NCBI GenBank assembly: GCA_964491875.1
Contig: CAZBIC010000009.1
Coordinates: 62,001-126,000 of the forward strand
DNA from: JADJPG01 sp964491875
Lineage (GTDB): Bacteria; Verrucomicrobiota; Verrucomicrobiia; Limisphaerales; JADJPG01
DNA: 64,000 nt
Reading direction: 5' to 3'
Shown here: positions 50,401 through 59,827 of the stretch, piece by piece
How the letters are laid out: the number at the start of each line of letters is the position of its first letter
Numbering within the stretch: the stretch's first letter is position 1
Translations under genes and position numbers: made by a program
Notes under the pieces: model-generated
The model's input: the letters and a program-made list of their open reading frames with translations, nothing else
What the model was told of the DNA's origin: nothing
Database searches by the model: none

Positions 50401-51327
50401 ATGAAACTTTATCATTCGGTGACCGCTCTAATTCTCGGTGTTGTGTTGCTGGCGGTCGATTCGGCGTTTGCTGCGAAGCCGAGTCAGGTCATTGATTTGT
50501 GGCCGTCCATCGCGCCCGGTGAGAAGGGCGACATCGGCGAAGAAAAAGACACGACGAAGCCGGGCGACAATCTGGTCGCCGGCAAGCGAGTGATTCGCCT
50601 GGGCAATGTTTCCAAACCAACCCTTGCGATCTACCCCGCACCGAAACGAAAGGATACCGGTACGACCGTGCTCGTTGTTCCCGGCGGTGGATATCACATC
50701 CTCGCACTGGATCTTGAGGGAACGGAGGTTTGCGAATGGCTCAACTCGATCGGTGTTACGGCGGTGTTGTTGAAGTACCGGGTTCCTGTTCGTGCCGGGC
50801 TTCCGCGTCATGCCGCGCCGTTGCAGGATGCTCAGCGGGCGATGGGGATTCTGCGATTGCACTCGAAGGGTTTCGGCATTGATCCCAAGCGCATTGGCGC
50901 CGTCGGGTTTTCAGCCGGAGGGCATCTGGTGGCGGCGTTGAGCAGTGCGACCGAACGGACGTATCCCGTCGTTGATGGGGCCGATGCTCTGAGCGCGCGG
51001 CCTGATTTCAACATCATCATCCATCCCGGCTATCTGGTGCTGAAGGATCAAGGAGACAAGGTGGCTCCGGAAGTTCAGGTGACGACCAATTATCCTCCCA
51101 CGTTTCTCGCGATGACGCAGGATGACCCGGTGCGCGTGGAGAATGCGGTCCTGTACTATTTGGCGCTCAAACAAGCAGGAGTGCCGTCGGAACTTCACGC
51201 GTATCCGACCGGTGGCCACGGCTATGGATTGCGTCGAACGGAGCATTTCGTGACGACCTGGCCGGATCGCGCCGGCGATTGGATGCGCAGCCGCGGGCTT
51301 TTAACGCGACCGCGCAAATCAAAGTAG
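50401..51327 (+). CDS. Secreted alpha/beta hydrolase (BD-FAE/xylan-esterase-like)
   Basis: A 308-residue protein from ATG 50401 with signal peptide ALILGVVLLAVDSAFA. The oxyanion motif is VVPGGGYHILALDLEG, the nucleophile elbow GAVGFSAGGHLVAAL, the acid region MTQDDPVRVENA, and the His in YPTGGHGYGLR. This set matches acetyl-xylan or feruloyl esterase-like members. With the GDSL esterase before it, it may deacetylate plant or algal polysaccharide outside the cytoplasm. A 164-base non-coding stretch follows. Confidence 0.9.
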   Translation: MKLYHSVTALILGVVLLAVDSAFAAKPSQVIDLWPSIAPGEKGDIGEEKDTTKPGDNLVAGKRVIRLGNVSKPTLAIYPAPKRKDTGTTVLVVPGGGYHILALDLEGTEVCEWLNSIGVTAVLLKYRVPVRAGLPRHAAPLQDAQRAMGILRLHSKGFGIDPKRIGAVGFSAGGHLVAALSSATERTYPVVDGADALSARPDFNIIIHPGYLVLKDQGDKVAPEVQVTTNYPPTFLAMTQDDPVRVENAVLYYLALKQAGVPSELHAYPTGGHGYGLRRTEHFVTTWPDRAGDWMRSRGLLTRPRKSK

Positions 51328-51491
51328 GACTCTGGAACATTTATTGGCGTGTGGGAGTCATGGCGCGAGAGGCATTTGCGCCGGTAACGCGGGGAATTCC
51401 TATTGCTTTTGGCCCGGCAATCGCTACTTGTATCGCGTCCCCAAGACCGGGCGAAAGCGCGCCGGAATGGGGGAGCAAGCTAGAATAGATT

Positions 51492-52640
51492 ATGTCACGA
51501 ATCCCGTTTCACCGAATCAATTGGCCCACAAGCCTTTTCCTAATCATCACGCTGTTCGTTTCGTTAACGGCGCTCCCCGTCTACCTCTGGCATTTCGGGT
51601 TGGACTGGTTCCAAGTCGTGCTCTTCCTGGCGCTTTTTGCCGCGTCATCCATGAGCATCACCTTGGGATATCACCGCCTTTTCTCCCACATGTCTTTTAA
51701 AGCCAAGTGGCCTGTGAAAGTCTGGGTCCTGCTCTTCGGCGCTTCGGCTTTTGAAGGTTCCGCCCTCGAATGGTCCGCTGACCATCGTCGCCACCACAAG
51801 TTCGTCGACCACGACGACGATCCGTATGACATCTCGAAGGGCTTTTTCCACGCTCACGTCGGATGGCTGCTGTTCAAGCTTCGTCCGGTGCCGCCCATGG
51901 ACAACGTGCCCGACCTCCTTTCTGATAAGATGGTTACGTTCCAGCACCGCTACTTCCCGGTGATTGGCGCGATCATGAACCTTGTCGTCGTTCCCGCCAT
52001 CGGCTGGCTGTGGGGCGGTTGGCAATCCGCGCTGGGTGCGTTGCTCATCGGCAGTGTTCTTCGCGTCGTGCTTGTTCAGCACTCCACGTTCTGCATCAAC
52101 TCCTTCTGCCACATGATCGGCAAGCGCCCGTATTCGAGCCGCTGCAGCGCGCGTGACAGCTGGATTATGGCCCTTTGCACGTTCGGCGAAGGCTACCACA
52201 ACTACCATCATGAGTTTCAGCACGACTACCGCAACGGCGTGAAGCCCTGGCAATTTGATCCGACGAAGTGGGCGATCTGGACCATGAGCAAGATCGGGCT
52301 CACCAGCAACCTCCGCCGGGTGCCGGACGAGAAGATCCTCCTCGCCGAAATCGCCGAGCAACAGATTCAATTGGAAGAGGCCATTGCCAAGCGCCCCTCC
52401 AAGGAACGCGAATCGACCCAGCACATTTTGGAAGTGGCGAAGCAGCGCTTACAGCAGGCCGCCCAGAGCTGGGAGCAGTGCAAGGCCGAGTACTCGCGGG
52501 CAACGGATAAGAAGATCGAGGCGTCGAAGGAAAAGATGGCCCAACTCAAGCGCGACTTCGAGGAAGCAGCGGAGAACCTCCGCCGCGCCATTGATGAATG
52601 GCGTGAGGCTCACCAGATGGCGCGCGCGACATTTGCCTGA
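51492..52640 (+). CDS. Acyl-CoA/acyl-lipid desaturase with coiled-coil tail
   Basis: A 382-residue di-iron membrane desaturase. Three His boxes are intact: HRLFSH (61-66), HRRHH (98-102) and HNYHH (236-240). Four or more hydrophobic segments lie between 13 and 200. Residues 1-275 match the delta-9 desaturase family, which places a double bond in saturated acyl chains. Residues 278-378 (EIAEQQIQLEEAIAKRPSKE; KMAQLKRDFEEAAENLRRAI) are an added coiled coil, unlike the usual cytochrome b5 or short tails. A terminator follows at 52673. Confidence 0.93.
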   Translation: MSRIPFHRINWPTSLFLIITLFVSLTALPVYLWHFGLDWFQVVLFLALFAASSMSITLGYHRLFSHMSFKAKWPVKVWVLLFGASAFEGSALEWSADHRRHHKFVDHDDDPYDISKGFFHAHVGWLLFKLRPVPPMDNVPDLLSDKMVTFQHRYFPVIGAIMNLVVVPAIGWLWGGWQSALGALLIGSVLRVVLVQHSTFCINSFCHMIGKRPYSSRCSARDSWIMALCTFGEGYHNYHHEFQHDYRNGVKPWQFDPTKWAIWTMSKIGLTSNLRRVPDEKILLAEIAEQQIQLEEAIAKRPSKERESTQHILEVAKQRLQQAAQSWEQCKAEYSRATDKKIEASKEKMAQLKRDFEEAAENLRRAIDEWREAHQMARATFA

Positions 52641-52672
52641 GCGGAAGTACTACGCCTTACTAGGTTCCTTTC

Positions 52673-52706
52673 ACCGGGCTGAGATTCGCGTCTCAGCCCG
52701 GTTTTC
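52673..52706 (+). terminator. Rho-independent terminator after the desaturase
   Basis: ACCGGGCTGAGA (52673-52684) pairs with TCTCAGCCCGGT (52691-52702) around a six-base TTCGCG loop and runs into TTTCTTTT. It lies 32 bases after the desaturase stop and ends the transcript before icd. Confidence 0.9.
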
Positions 52707-52820
52707 TTTTCAATCCGCTTGCCCCGCTCCGTCCTGTTCGTTACAACCAGCCACGCTTTCGTTATGACTTCGAACGGAACAGTGCGCTCAATCTGACTTC
52801 AACAACATCCTGAACTCTCC

Positions 52821-54182
<1,362 letters not shown>

Positions 54183-54206
54183 AGCGCGTCGGGAACCGAC
54201 TTACGC

Positions 54207-54241
54207 GAAGGGCGATTCAGCAATGAATCGCCCTTCTTTTT
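54207..54241 (+). terminator. Rho-independent terminator of icd
   Basis: GAAGGGCGATTC (54207-54218) pairs perfectly with GAATCGCCCTTC (54225-54236) around AGCAAT and continues TTTTT. It lies 24 bases after the icd stop. The opposite strand lacks a T run after the stem, so it probably works mainly on icd. Confidence 0.92.
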
Positions 54242-54256
54242 GGCCGGAACGGCCCG

Positions 54257-55195
54257 CTATTTTGCTAATGGTCCGAGCGCTGCCTGCAGTTCCGCCACGG
54301 CCGCTTGCACGATCTTGCGTTCGGGCTCGCGGAAGCGGCGAAACGGTTCTGCCATGAAATCACCAGCCAGCCCGAGGCAGGACGCGGCGCATTTGATTCC
54401 TTTAATCACCGCCGAAGAATGGCGGCCAATGCTGTAGAGCCTGCTGGCCACGGCAATGACGAGGGAGTGCAGCTCGCGCGTGCGCTTGAGGTCGCCCGCC
54501 TCGGCTGCTGCGTGAAGATTCACGTAAAGCTTCGGGAAAACGTTCGCGCCACCGTTCACGCCACCGTGACCACCGAGCAGGACGGTTTCCGCGAGCAGCT
54601 CCTCCGGTCCGGTGACCATGGTCCAGTCTGGACGCTGGCTGCGCAGTTCCAAAAGACGGTTGAAATAGCCCATGTTGCCCGAGCTGTCCTTCATGCCGAC
54701 GATGCGGGGTTGTTGCATCGCCCATTTCACGATGTCGAACTCGTACGAAACCTTGGTGAGCGACGGCATGTTGTAGAGAAAGAGGGGCAGGGGAAGCTCC
54801 GGCAAAAGGTGGTCGAGGTAATCACGCAGCTCGGGCTGCCCTTCCGGCAGATAATAGGGTGGCGCGAGCACGACTGCCTCGGCGCCCGCATCGGCCGCCG
54901 CCTGGGCGACACTGACGGATTCCACGAAGGCCGTATCCGTGATCCCCACCAGGACGGGCACGCGGTGATTGACGACTTTGCAGGCCATCTCGATGACTTC
55001 CCGGCGCAGGCGGTAGCTCAGGCTCGGACCTTCGCCGGTGGTCCCCAGTATGAACAATCCTTTCACGCCTCCCGCCAGCATGTGTTCCAACACCCGTTCC
55101 AACGCCGCGCGGTCCAGCGTGTCCCGGTCCGAGAGAGGGGTGATGACAGGAGGAATGATGCCTCGGAGGGGCTGGCGAAAGAGGTTGGTGCTCAT
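54257..55195 (-). CDS. Dihydrodipicolinate-synthase-family lyase
   Basis: A 312-residue Schiff-base aldolase from ATG 55195 (MSTNLFRQPLRG). Motifs: PPVITPL, GLFILGTTGEGPSLS (dicarboxylate site TTGEG), PLFLYNMPS with the proton-relay Tyr, and VGMKDSSGN with the catalytic Lys. GGVNGGANVFPKLYV is the conserved late strand. The family includes DapA, N-acetylneuraminate lyase and sugar-acid aldolases. The absence of other lysine genes makes a sugar-acid or sialic-acid role at least as likely as DapA. Confidence 0.85.
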   Translation of the reverse strand: MSTNLFRQPLRGIIPPVITPLSDRDTLDRAALERVLEHMLAGGVKGLFILGTTGEGPSLSYRLRREVIEMACKVVNHRVPVLVGITDTAFVESVSVAQAAADAGAEAVVLAPPYYLPEGQPELRDYLDHLLPELPLPLFLYNMPSLTKVSYEFDIVKWAMQQPRIVGMKDSSGNMGYFNRLLELRSQRPDWTMVTGPEELLAETVLLGGHGGVNGGANVFPKLYVNLHAAAEAGDLKRTRELHSLVIAVASRLYSIGRHSSAVIKGIKCAASCLGLAGDFMAEPFRRFREPERKIVQAAVAELQAALGPLAK

Positions 55196-55445
55196 GAGTC
55201 CGGACATTCCGTCCAGCCCGACCCTATTTATCAAGCGGGAAGAGCGAATGCGCCTGGATTACGCGCTCATACTGCCCGCTACGGAGGCCTGTTTTACGGA
55301 CCGAATTGCGGAAAAAAGAAGTTGTAGGGCGGTGAACCGGCAGGCAGGCTCCTCGTTTGCTCGGTCCCAAACGGGATGTTTGCGGGGTAGTTCTTACGGA
55401 CAAGACGGGTTCAGACGGGTTTACCGAGTCGATCGACATGTTCGT

Positions 55446-56120
55446 ATGCAAAACTATATCCTGGCGTTTCTATTAACTGCGGCTGGTGCGAAGGCGGAGC
55501 TATCCCGTCTGGATGCTCTGAGTCTCATCGAATCCGGCGACAACGATGCCGCCGTCGGCCGCGCTGGCGAGGTTAGCCGGTTCCAAATCATGCCGCACGT
55601 CTGGTCGCACTACAGCGGCTCCCGGGCGTTCCGGAACACCAAGGTGTCCACGGCAGTCGCGGCCATGCATTTGGAGGAATTGACCACTTGGTTTCAGCAA
55701 CGCACTGGGCGCGCCGCCTCGGACTTCGACATCTACGTCATGTGGAACGCCGGTCCCACCTACTACCATCGCATTGGCTTCAAAACGTCCCGCGTAAACC
55801 GTGTTATCACCGAGCGTGCCCGTCGTTATGCTGCCTTGCGGGCCACGACGCCGACGCGACGGACCGAAACCGCCATCGCCGTGACCACCGTTCGAAAACC
55901 GGCGACCACACCGACGCCGAAACCCTCCACGGTCGCCGTGGCCAAGTCCGCCATCCCACCAAAAGGCCCGCTTTGGCCGGTCTTCGAACAACCGCCGGTT
56001 CCGGCCCGCCCGGTGCCCGCCTTCGCCCTGACACCCGTAATGCTCCCCGTGGCGTCACCGGCGCCCGCCTCTGGCGTACCCTATACGCTCGGCGCGTTCG
56101 TGCTGCCGACGGCGCGCTGA
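55446..56120 (+). CDS. Lysozyme-like (SLT-type) secreted protein
   Basis: A 224-residue protein from ATG 55446 with signal MQNYILAFLLTAAGAKAE. The lysozyme-like domain has the catalytic Glu29 in LSLIESGDNDAAVGRAGEVS, then RFQIMPHVWSHYS and YVMWNAGPTYY, matching small transglycosylase domains that cut peptidoglycan. Residues 140-224 are a Pro/Thr/Ala-rich tail (TTPTPKPSTVAVA) that may span or bind the wall. The longer open frame upstream to 55038 overlaps the minus-strand lyase and is not used. Confidence 0.75.
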   Translation: MQNYILAFLLTAAGAKAELSRLDALSLIESGDNDAAVGRAGEVSRFQIMPHVWSHYSGSRAFRNTKVSTAVAAMHLEELTTWFQQRTGRAASDFDIYVMWNAGPTYYHRIGFKTSRVNRVITERARRYAALRATTPTRRTETAIAVTTVRKPATTPTPKPSTVAVAKSAIPPKGPLWPVFEQPPVPARPVPAFALTPVMLPVASPAPASGVPYTLGAFVLPTAR

Positions 56121-56190
56121 CTTTGGCTCCACTTGCCGCCCAATTTATCGTGGCGAAACGCATCTGCTTTCGTAGCCTGTCGGCACCGAC

Positions 56191-56784
56191 ATGATTCGCA
56201 TTGGCTTAACGGGCGGCATCGGCATGGGCAAATCCACAGCGGCTTCGCTGCTGGCGGAGAACGGAATTCCCGTCGTCGATACCGACGTGCTTGCCCGCGA
56301 GGTTGTAGCGCCCGGCCAGTCCGCCCTTTCGGAGATCCGCAACGCGTTTGGTGCGGACGTCCTCTCTTCAGATGGCACCCTGCGTCGCGAGGCGTTGGCC
56401 GCGATTGTCTTTTCGAATGACGCCAAACGCCGCGAGCTTGAAGCAATCCTTCACCCGCGCATTCGTGAACGCTGGCTCGATTTCCTGAAGCGCCGCAAGA
56501 CGGAAGGTCGCGCCGCCGCAGTCGTGGTGATTCCGCTCCTGTTTGAAACCGGTGCGGAAAATGAATTCGACCGTGTCATCTGCATGGCCTGCGCGCCGGC
56601 GACGCAGATGAAGCGACTAAGTGCGCGGGGTTGGACCGAGGAACAGTCCCGGCAGCGACTGGCCTCCCAATGGCCGACGCAAAAGAAGATCGACCACTCC
56701 CATTCGATGATCTGGACGGAAGTCAGCCGTGAAGTGCACGGCGAGCAATGGGAGCGCGTGTTGCGGCAGTTCGGGGTGAAATGA
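56191..56784 (+). CDS. coaE: Dephospho-CoA kinase
   Basis: A 197-residue kinase for the last step of coenzyme A synthesis. It starts with the P-loop IRIGLTGGIGMGKSTAAS, has the substrate-binding VVDTDVLAREVV, and later RREALAAIVFSNDAKRRELE and VVVIPLLFETGAE, the family signatures. The end (ERVLRQFGVK) is of normal length. It follows the lysozyme-like gene by 70 bases and converges with the polyprenyl synthase fusion. Confidence 0.95.
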   Translation: MIRIGLTGGIGMGKSTAASLLAENGIPVVDTDVLAREVVAPGQSALSEIRNAFGADVLSSDGTLRREALAAIVFSNDAKRRELEAILHPRIRERWLDFLKRRKTEGRAAAVVVIPLLFETGAENEFDRVICMACAPATQMKRLSARGWTEEQSRQRLASQWPTQKKIDHSHSMIWTEVSREVHGEQWERVLRQFGVK

Positions 56785-56811
56785 TCCGGCCTGCGTCGGA
56801 TGCCACATGTT

Positions 56812-58578
56812 TCACCGGACCGCAGCAGCAATCTGCGCTTCGACAGAATTCTCTGCCGCGTTCTTCTGCTCCTGTTCCTTGCACCAGCCTTTGATCTCCA
56901 CGTCGTTGAAGATCTTGCCGAGCACGCGCCGGAGCAATCCTTTGAGATTCGGATTCTCCAAGTCACGGAGGCAGCGGATGCCTTCTTCCTTGTAGGTTTC
57001 CAGCAGCACCTTCGCGCGGTCTTCCGCGCCGAGCGTGGTGTAGAGCGCTTCGATGTCCTTCACGGTCGTGCCGGCGGGCAATTGCCGACGCCAGACGGAC
57101 GCGAGCAATTCCTTCTGCGCATCCTTCGCTTTCTCGTGCGCGACGGCGAGCAGGAGGCTCGGGCGCAATCCGGCGATGTCGTTCGTTTCGCCGCTGTCGC
57201 CGAGGTCGCTCAGGTCGTCGCGAATTTGATACGCAATGCCGAGGGCCTCGCTGTATTCGGCGAGCACGTCGGAGACTTCCTCGTGTTCGTCGGTCCCGGC
57301 GTAGAGTGCGCCCAAACGCAGCGCCACTTCGAAGGCTGGCGCGGTCTTGCTGCGGAAAATGTCGAGCACCTGCGCGCTGGTGAGCGGTTGCGGCGAACGC
57401 GCCCAGCAGAGCTCCGCGCCCTGACCACGGCAAAGCTGCCGTTGCCCTTGAGCGGCCACCATCATCATCTGCGCTTTCTGTTCCGCGCTGACCTTGCTGG
57501 CGGCGATGAGGCGGTAGCCTTCGCCGATCAGCAAGTCGCCGACGTTCAGCGCGATGGCCACGCCGTATTCCTCGTGCAGCGTCTTCTCGCCGTATCGCAG
57601 AGCGTCGTTGTCTTCGATGTCATCGTGGATGAGCGACGCCTTGTGGAAGCACTCGACGGCGACGGCGATCTTCTTCAAGTCGTCCGGGAGCGGCTTGTTC
57701 TTGTCGCCACGAAGCGCCTGATACGCGGACACGGCGAGGAACGGCCGCCAGCGTTTGCCGGCGCGCATGAGCCACTCGCGGCCAATGCGTTCGGTTTCGC
57801 CTTCGGCGTTGCCCATGATCACGTCGAGGCTGGCCGGGCTGAACCAAAAATCCACGTCATCGCGCAGCGCCGTGAGATCAAGACGTCGCGTCTGGTCATC
57901 GCTCGTGAGGTGGATGTATTCCCACACCCAGTCGAGATCGACGGTTGTATCGATGCAATCATCCTGCAGCAACGGAACTGCGACGCCGGGAATCGCCGCC
58001 GCTTCCATGTAGGGGAAGGCGCGTTCCAGCACAGGCAGACAGCTCACGCCGACGATCGCTTCGATCTTCCCGGTTTGGATGAGCGACATGACGATGGCCG
58101 AACCTTCCGCGACGAGCACCGCGTAACCGAGCTTCTCCGCCTCGGCCTGCAAATCTTGAATCGTGCAGAGACCGCATTGCTTGCAGAGCAGCCCGAATTC
58201 ATCAAACGGCGCAGGGCACTTGGCCTCGACGCGGAGGCACTTCGGCAGGAGCAAAAGCCGGCGTTCGTAGGGGACGCTCGCGAGTGATTCGCGCCACATC
58301 TCGTTGTTCAGGAGCACGCCGATGTAGTCGCGGTAAATCGGGTCGCACTTGATCAACTCCACCAGCTTGTCCGCGTGCTGCTTGAGTTCGTCGGACGGCA
58401 TCGGCGGCACCGGATTGTATTCCGCCACGTAATGCCGGACGACCTGCAGGATGTGGCTGCGCTCGATGGTCGTCTGCGGGATGTTCTTCTTCGGCGTGCG
58501 AAAGCGTTGCTGCACCACATGACGCGGCACCGCGACAGGATTAAAACTCCCGGCTGGCTTCAACTCAATGGGCTGCAT
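56812..58578 (-). CDS. DUF116-polyprenyl synthase fusion
   Basis: A 588-residue two-part protein. Residues 60-215 match DUF116, with Cys114 and Cys121, the cluster LLCKQCGLC (Cys132, 135, 138), Cys180 and DDCIDTTVD (Cys208). Residues about 255-570 are a trans-isoprenyl diphosphate synthase, with RAGKRWRPFL, the first Asp motif HDDIEDND (319-323), Lys/Thr in SKTAPAFEVAL and the second Asp motif QIRDDLSDLGD (454-458). It should elongate allylic diphosphates with IPP. The role of DUF116 is unknown; the Cys pattern suggests a metal or Fe-S site. No signal peptide is present. Confidence 0.88.
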   Translation of the reverse strand: MQPIELKPAGSFNPVAVPRHVVQQRFRTPKKNIPQTTIERSHILQVVRHYVAEYNPVPPMPSDELKQHADKLVELIKCDPIYRDYIGVLLNNEMWRESLASVPYERRLLLLPKCLRVEAKCPAPFDEFGLLCKQCGLCTIQDLQAEAEKLGYAVLVAEGSAIVMSLIQTGKIEAIVGVSCLPVLERAFPYMEAAAIPGVAVPLLQDDCIDTTVDLDWVWEYIHLTSDDQTRRLDLTALRDDVDFWFSPASLDVIMGNAEGETERIGREWLMRAGKRWRPFLAVSAYQALRGDKNKPLPDDLKKIAVAVECFHKASLIHDDIEDNDALRYGEKTLHEEYGVAIALNVGDLLIGEGYRLIAASKVSAEQKAQMMMVAAQGQRQLCRGQGAELCWARSPQPLTSAQVLDIFRSKTAPAFEVALRLGALYAGTDEHEEVSDVLAEYSEALGIAYQIRDDLSDLGDSGETNDIAGLRPSLLLAVAHEKAKDAQKELLASVWRRQLPAGTTVKDIEALYTTLGAEDRAKVLLETYKEEGIRCLRDLENPNLKGLLRRVLGKIFNDVEIKGWCKEQEQKNAAENSVEAQIAAAVR

Positions 58579-58780
58579 AACGGCTCAAGTATCAAGATGT
58601 AAGGCGACGATCGCAAGTTGTGTTGTTTGCCGACGAGCAAAGAATGGTTGGCATTCAATTTCGGTCAAGGGTCCAATCGCGCCGTAGATCTACGCCTACA
58701 GACCGTCGCTGCCGGGGATGGTTTCATTCGGATTCTCCCTGCTGACGGTCGCGTCCCACCAAGTCGTCCGTGAGGCTCGG

Positions 58781-59809
58781 CTATCGGTAGGCCGAGACTG
58801 GTTTCGGGACGACGCCGAGTTTCTGGTAGTTGAAACCGCTTTCGCGTGGCTGGTAGGTGCCGACGATGTCCACTCTGCGGGTCGGGCTGATGGCTGATTC
58901 CAAACCCATGCACCAATAGGCGGCGTTGATGATCATGCGGCGCAGGCCGGCGGACTGGAAATCGTGCGCGCTGCCCATGGTGGAGTGAAATACGCGGGCT
59001 TTCTTGCCGTCGCTGGTCTGCCAGTACTTGAACCACGCGACGGGTAGCGGTTCCAGTTTGGGATTCGGCGGGGCGTCGTGGTTGCGACCCAAGAGCGGCT
59101 GGCCCCAAACCAGCGCGGTGCAATTCGTCGGCAAGCTCGTGCCTTCCTTGTAGGTGCGGTAAACATCCGACTTCCCCCAAATGTCGCTCACGCCGGTGAG
59201 AATCGGATGATCCTTTTGCTCCGCCACGATGAGGCCGCGCGTGGAGTCGGCCTGCCAGTTGCCGTGGTGGCTCATGAACGATCCGCCGAGCACATCCTCG
59301 CCCCAGCGAACCTGCTTGCCGTTGATCTTGTAGGGCAGCGCGGCGTGAAAGCCGTGGTTGCCGGTCCGGATGGAGATGATGGGCCTGCCCGAATCGATAT
59401 ACTTCACGATGAGCTCGCGTTCCGCCATGGGCAGCGTGAGCAGGCGGGGAAAGAAAATGACGAGGTCGGCGGAGGCGAGATGTTCCAGGCCGGGAATGTG
59501 ATGCTCTTTCAGCGGCTGACCTTTCTCGGGGTAAACCGGCATCGTCGGATCGACTTCGCCTTTTTCGTTCACGGCGAAGAGCACGGTGCAGTCGAAGCCG
59601 TGATGCGTGCTGAGAATCTTCGCCATCATGGGCATCGATTCCTCGCTGCGATATTCCTGGTCGGCGGCGATGAGCACGATGCGTTTGCCTTTGCCCGGCC
59701 CGTCGCCGCCCGGGTAAGTCAGCCATTGGTCATTGGTCGCGCCGCGGGCCACGGCGCAGGCCGAGACGAGGGCGAAGAAACTGAGGAGGGAACGGAGTAA
59801 TCTTGTCAT
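58781..59809 (-). CDS. ThuA-domain secreted protein
   Basis: A 342-residue protein with signal MTRLLRSLLSFFALVSACAV. The ThuA (trehalose-utilisation, glutamine-amidotransferase-like) fold spans about 40-300: KRIVLIAADQEYRSEESMPM, DLVIFFPRLLTLPMAE, IISIRTGNHGFHA, SFMSHHGNW and ARVFHSTMGSAHDF. In PVC bacteria ThuA proteins are often next to sugar dehydrogenases and cytochromes, as here; they have been linked to disaccharide oxidation. It is the last gene of the three-gene minus-strand locus, 18 bases after the dehydrogenase-like gene. The 200 bases beyond its stop hold a GTAGATCTAC palindrome only. Confidence 0.85.
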   Translation of the reverse strand: MTRLLRSLLSFFALVSACAVARGATNDQWLTYPGGDGPGKGKRIVLIAADQEYRSEESMPMMAKILSTHHGFDCTVLFAVNEKGEVDPTMPVYPEKGQPLKEHHIPGLEHLASADLVIFFPRLLTLPMAERELIVKYIDSGRPIISIRTGNHGFHAALPYKINGKQVRWGEDVLGGSFMSHHGNWQADSTRGLIVAEQKDHPILTGVSDIWGKSDVYRTYKEGTSLPTNCTALVWGQPLLGRNHDAPPNPKLEPLPVAWFKYWQTSDGKKARVFHSTMGSAHDFQSAGLRRMIINAAYWCMGLESAISPTRRVDIVGTYQPRESGFNYQKLGVVPKPVSAYR

Positions 59810-59827
59810 GAGCTGATGCAGGGAGCG

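Noticed and set aside
56800..58287. A 495-codon plus-strand open frame opposite the DUF116-prenyl synthase
   Set aside because: The minus strand holds a clear two-domain enzyme; the plus reading has no recognisable motif.
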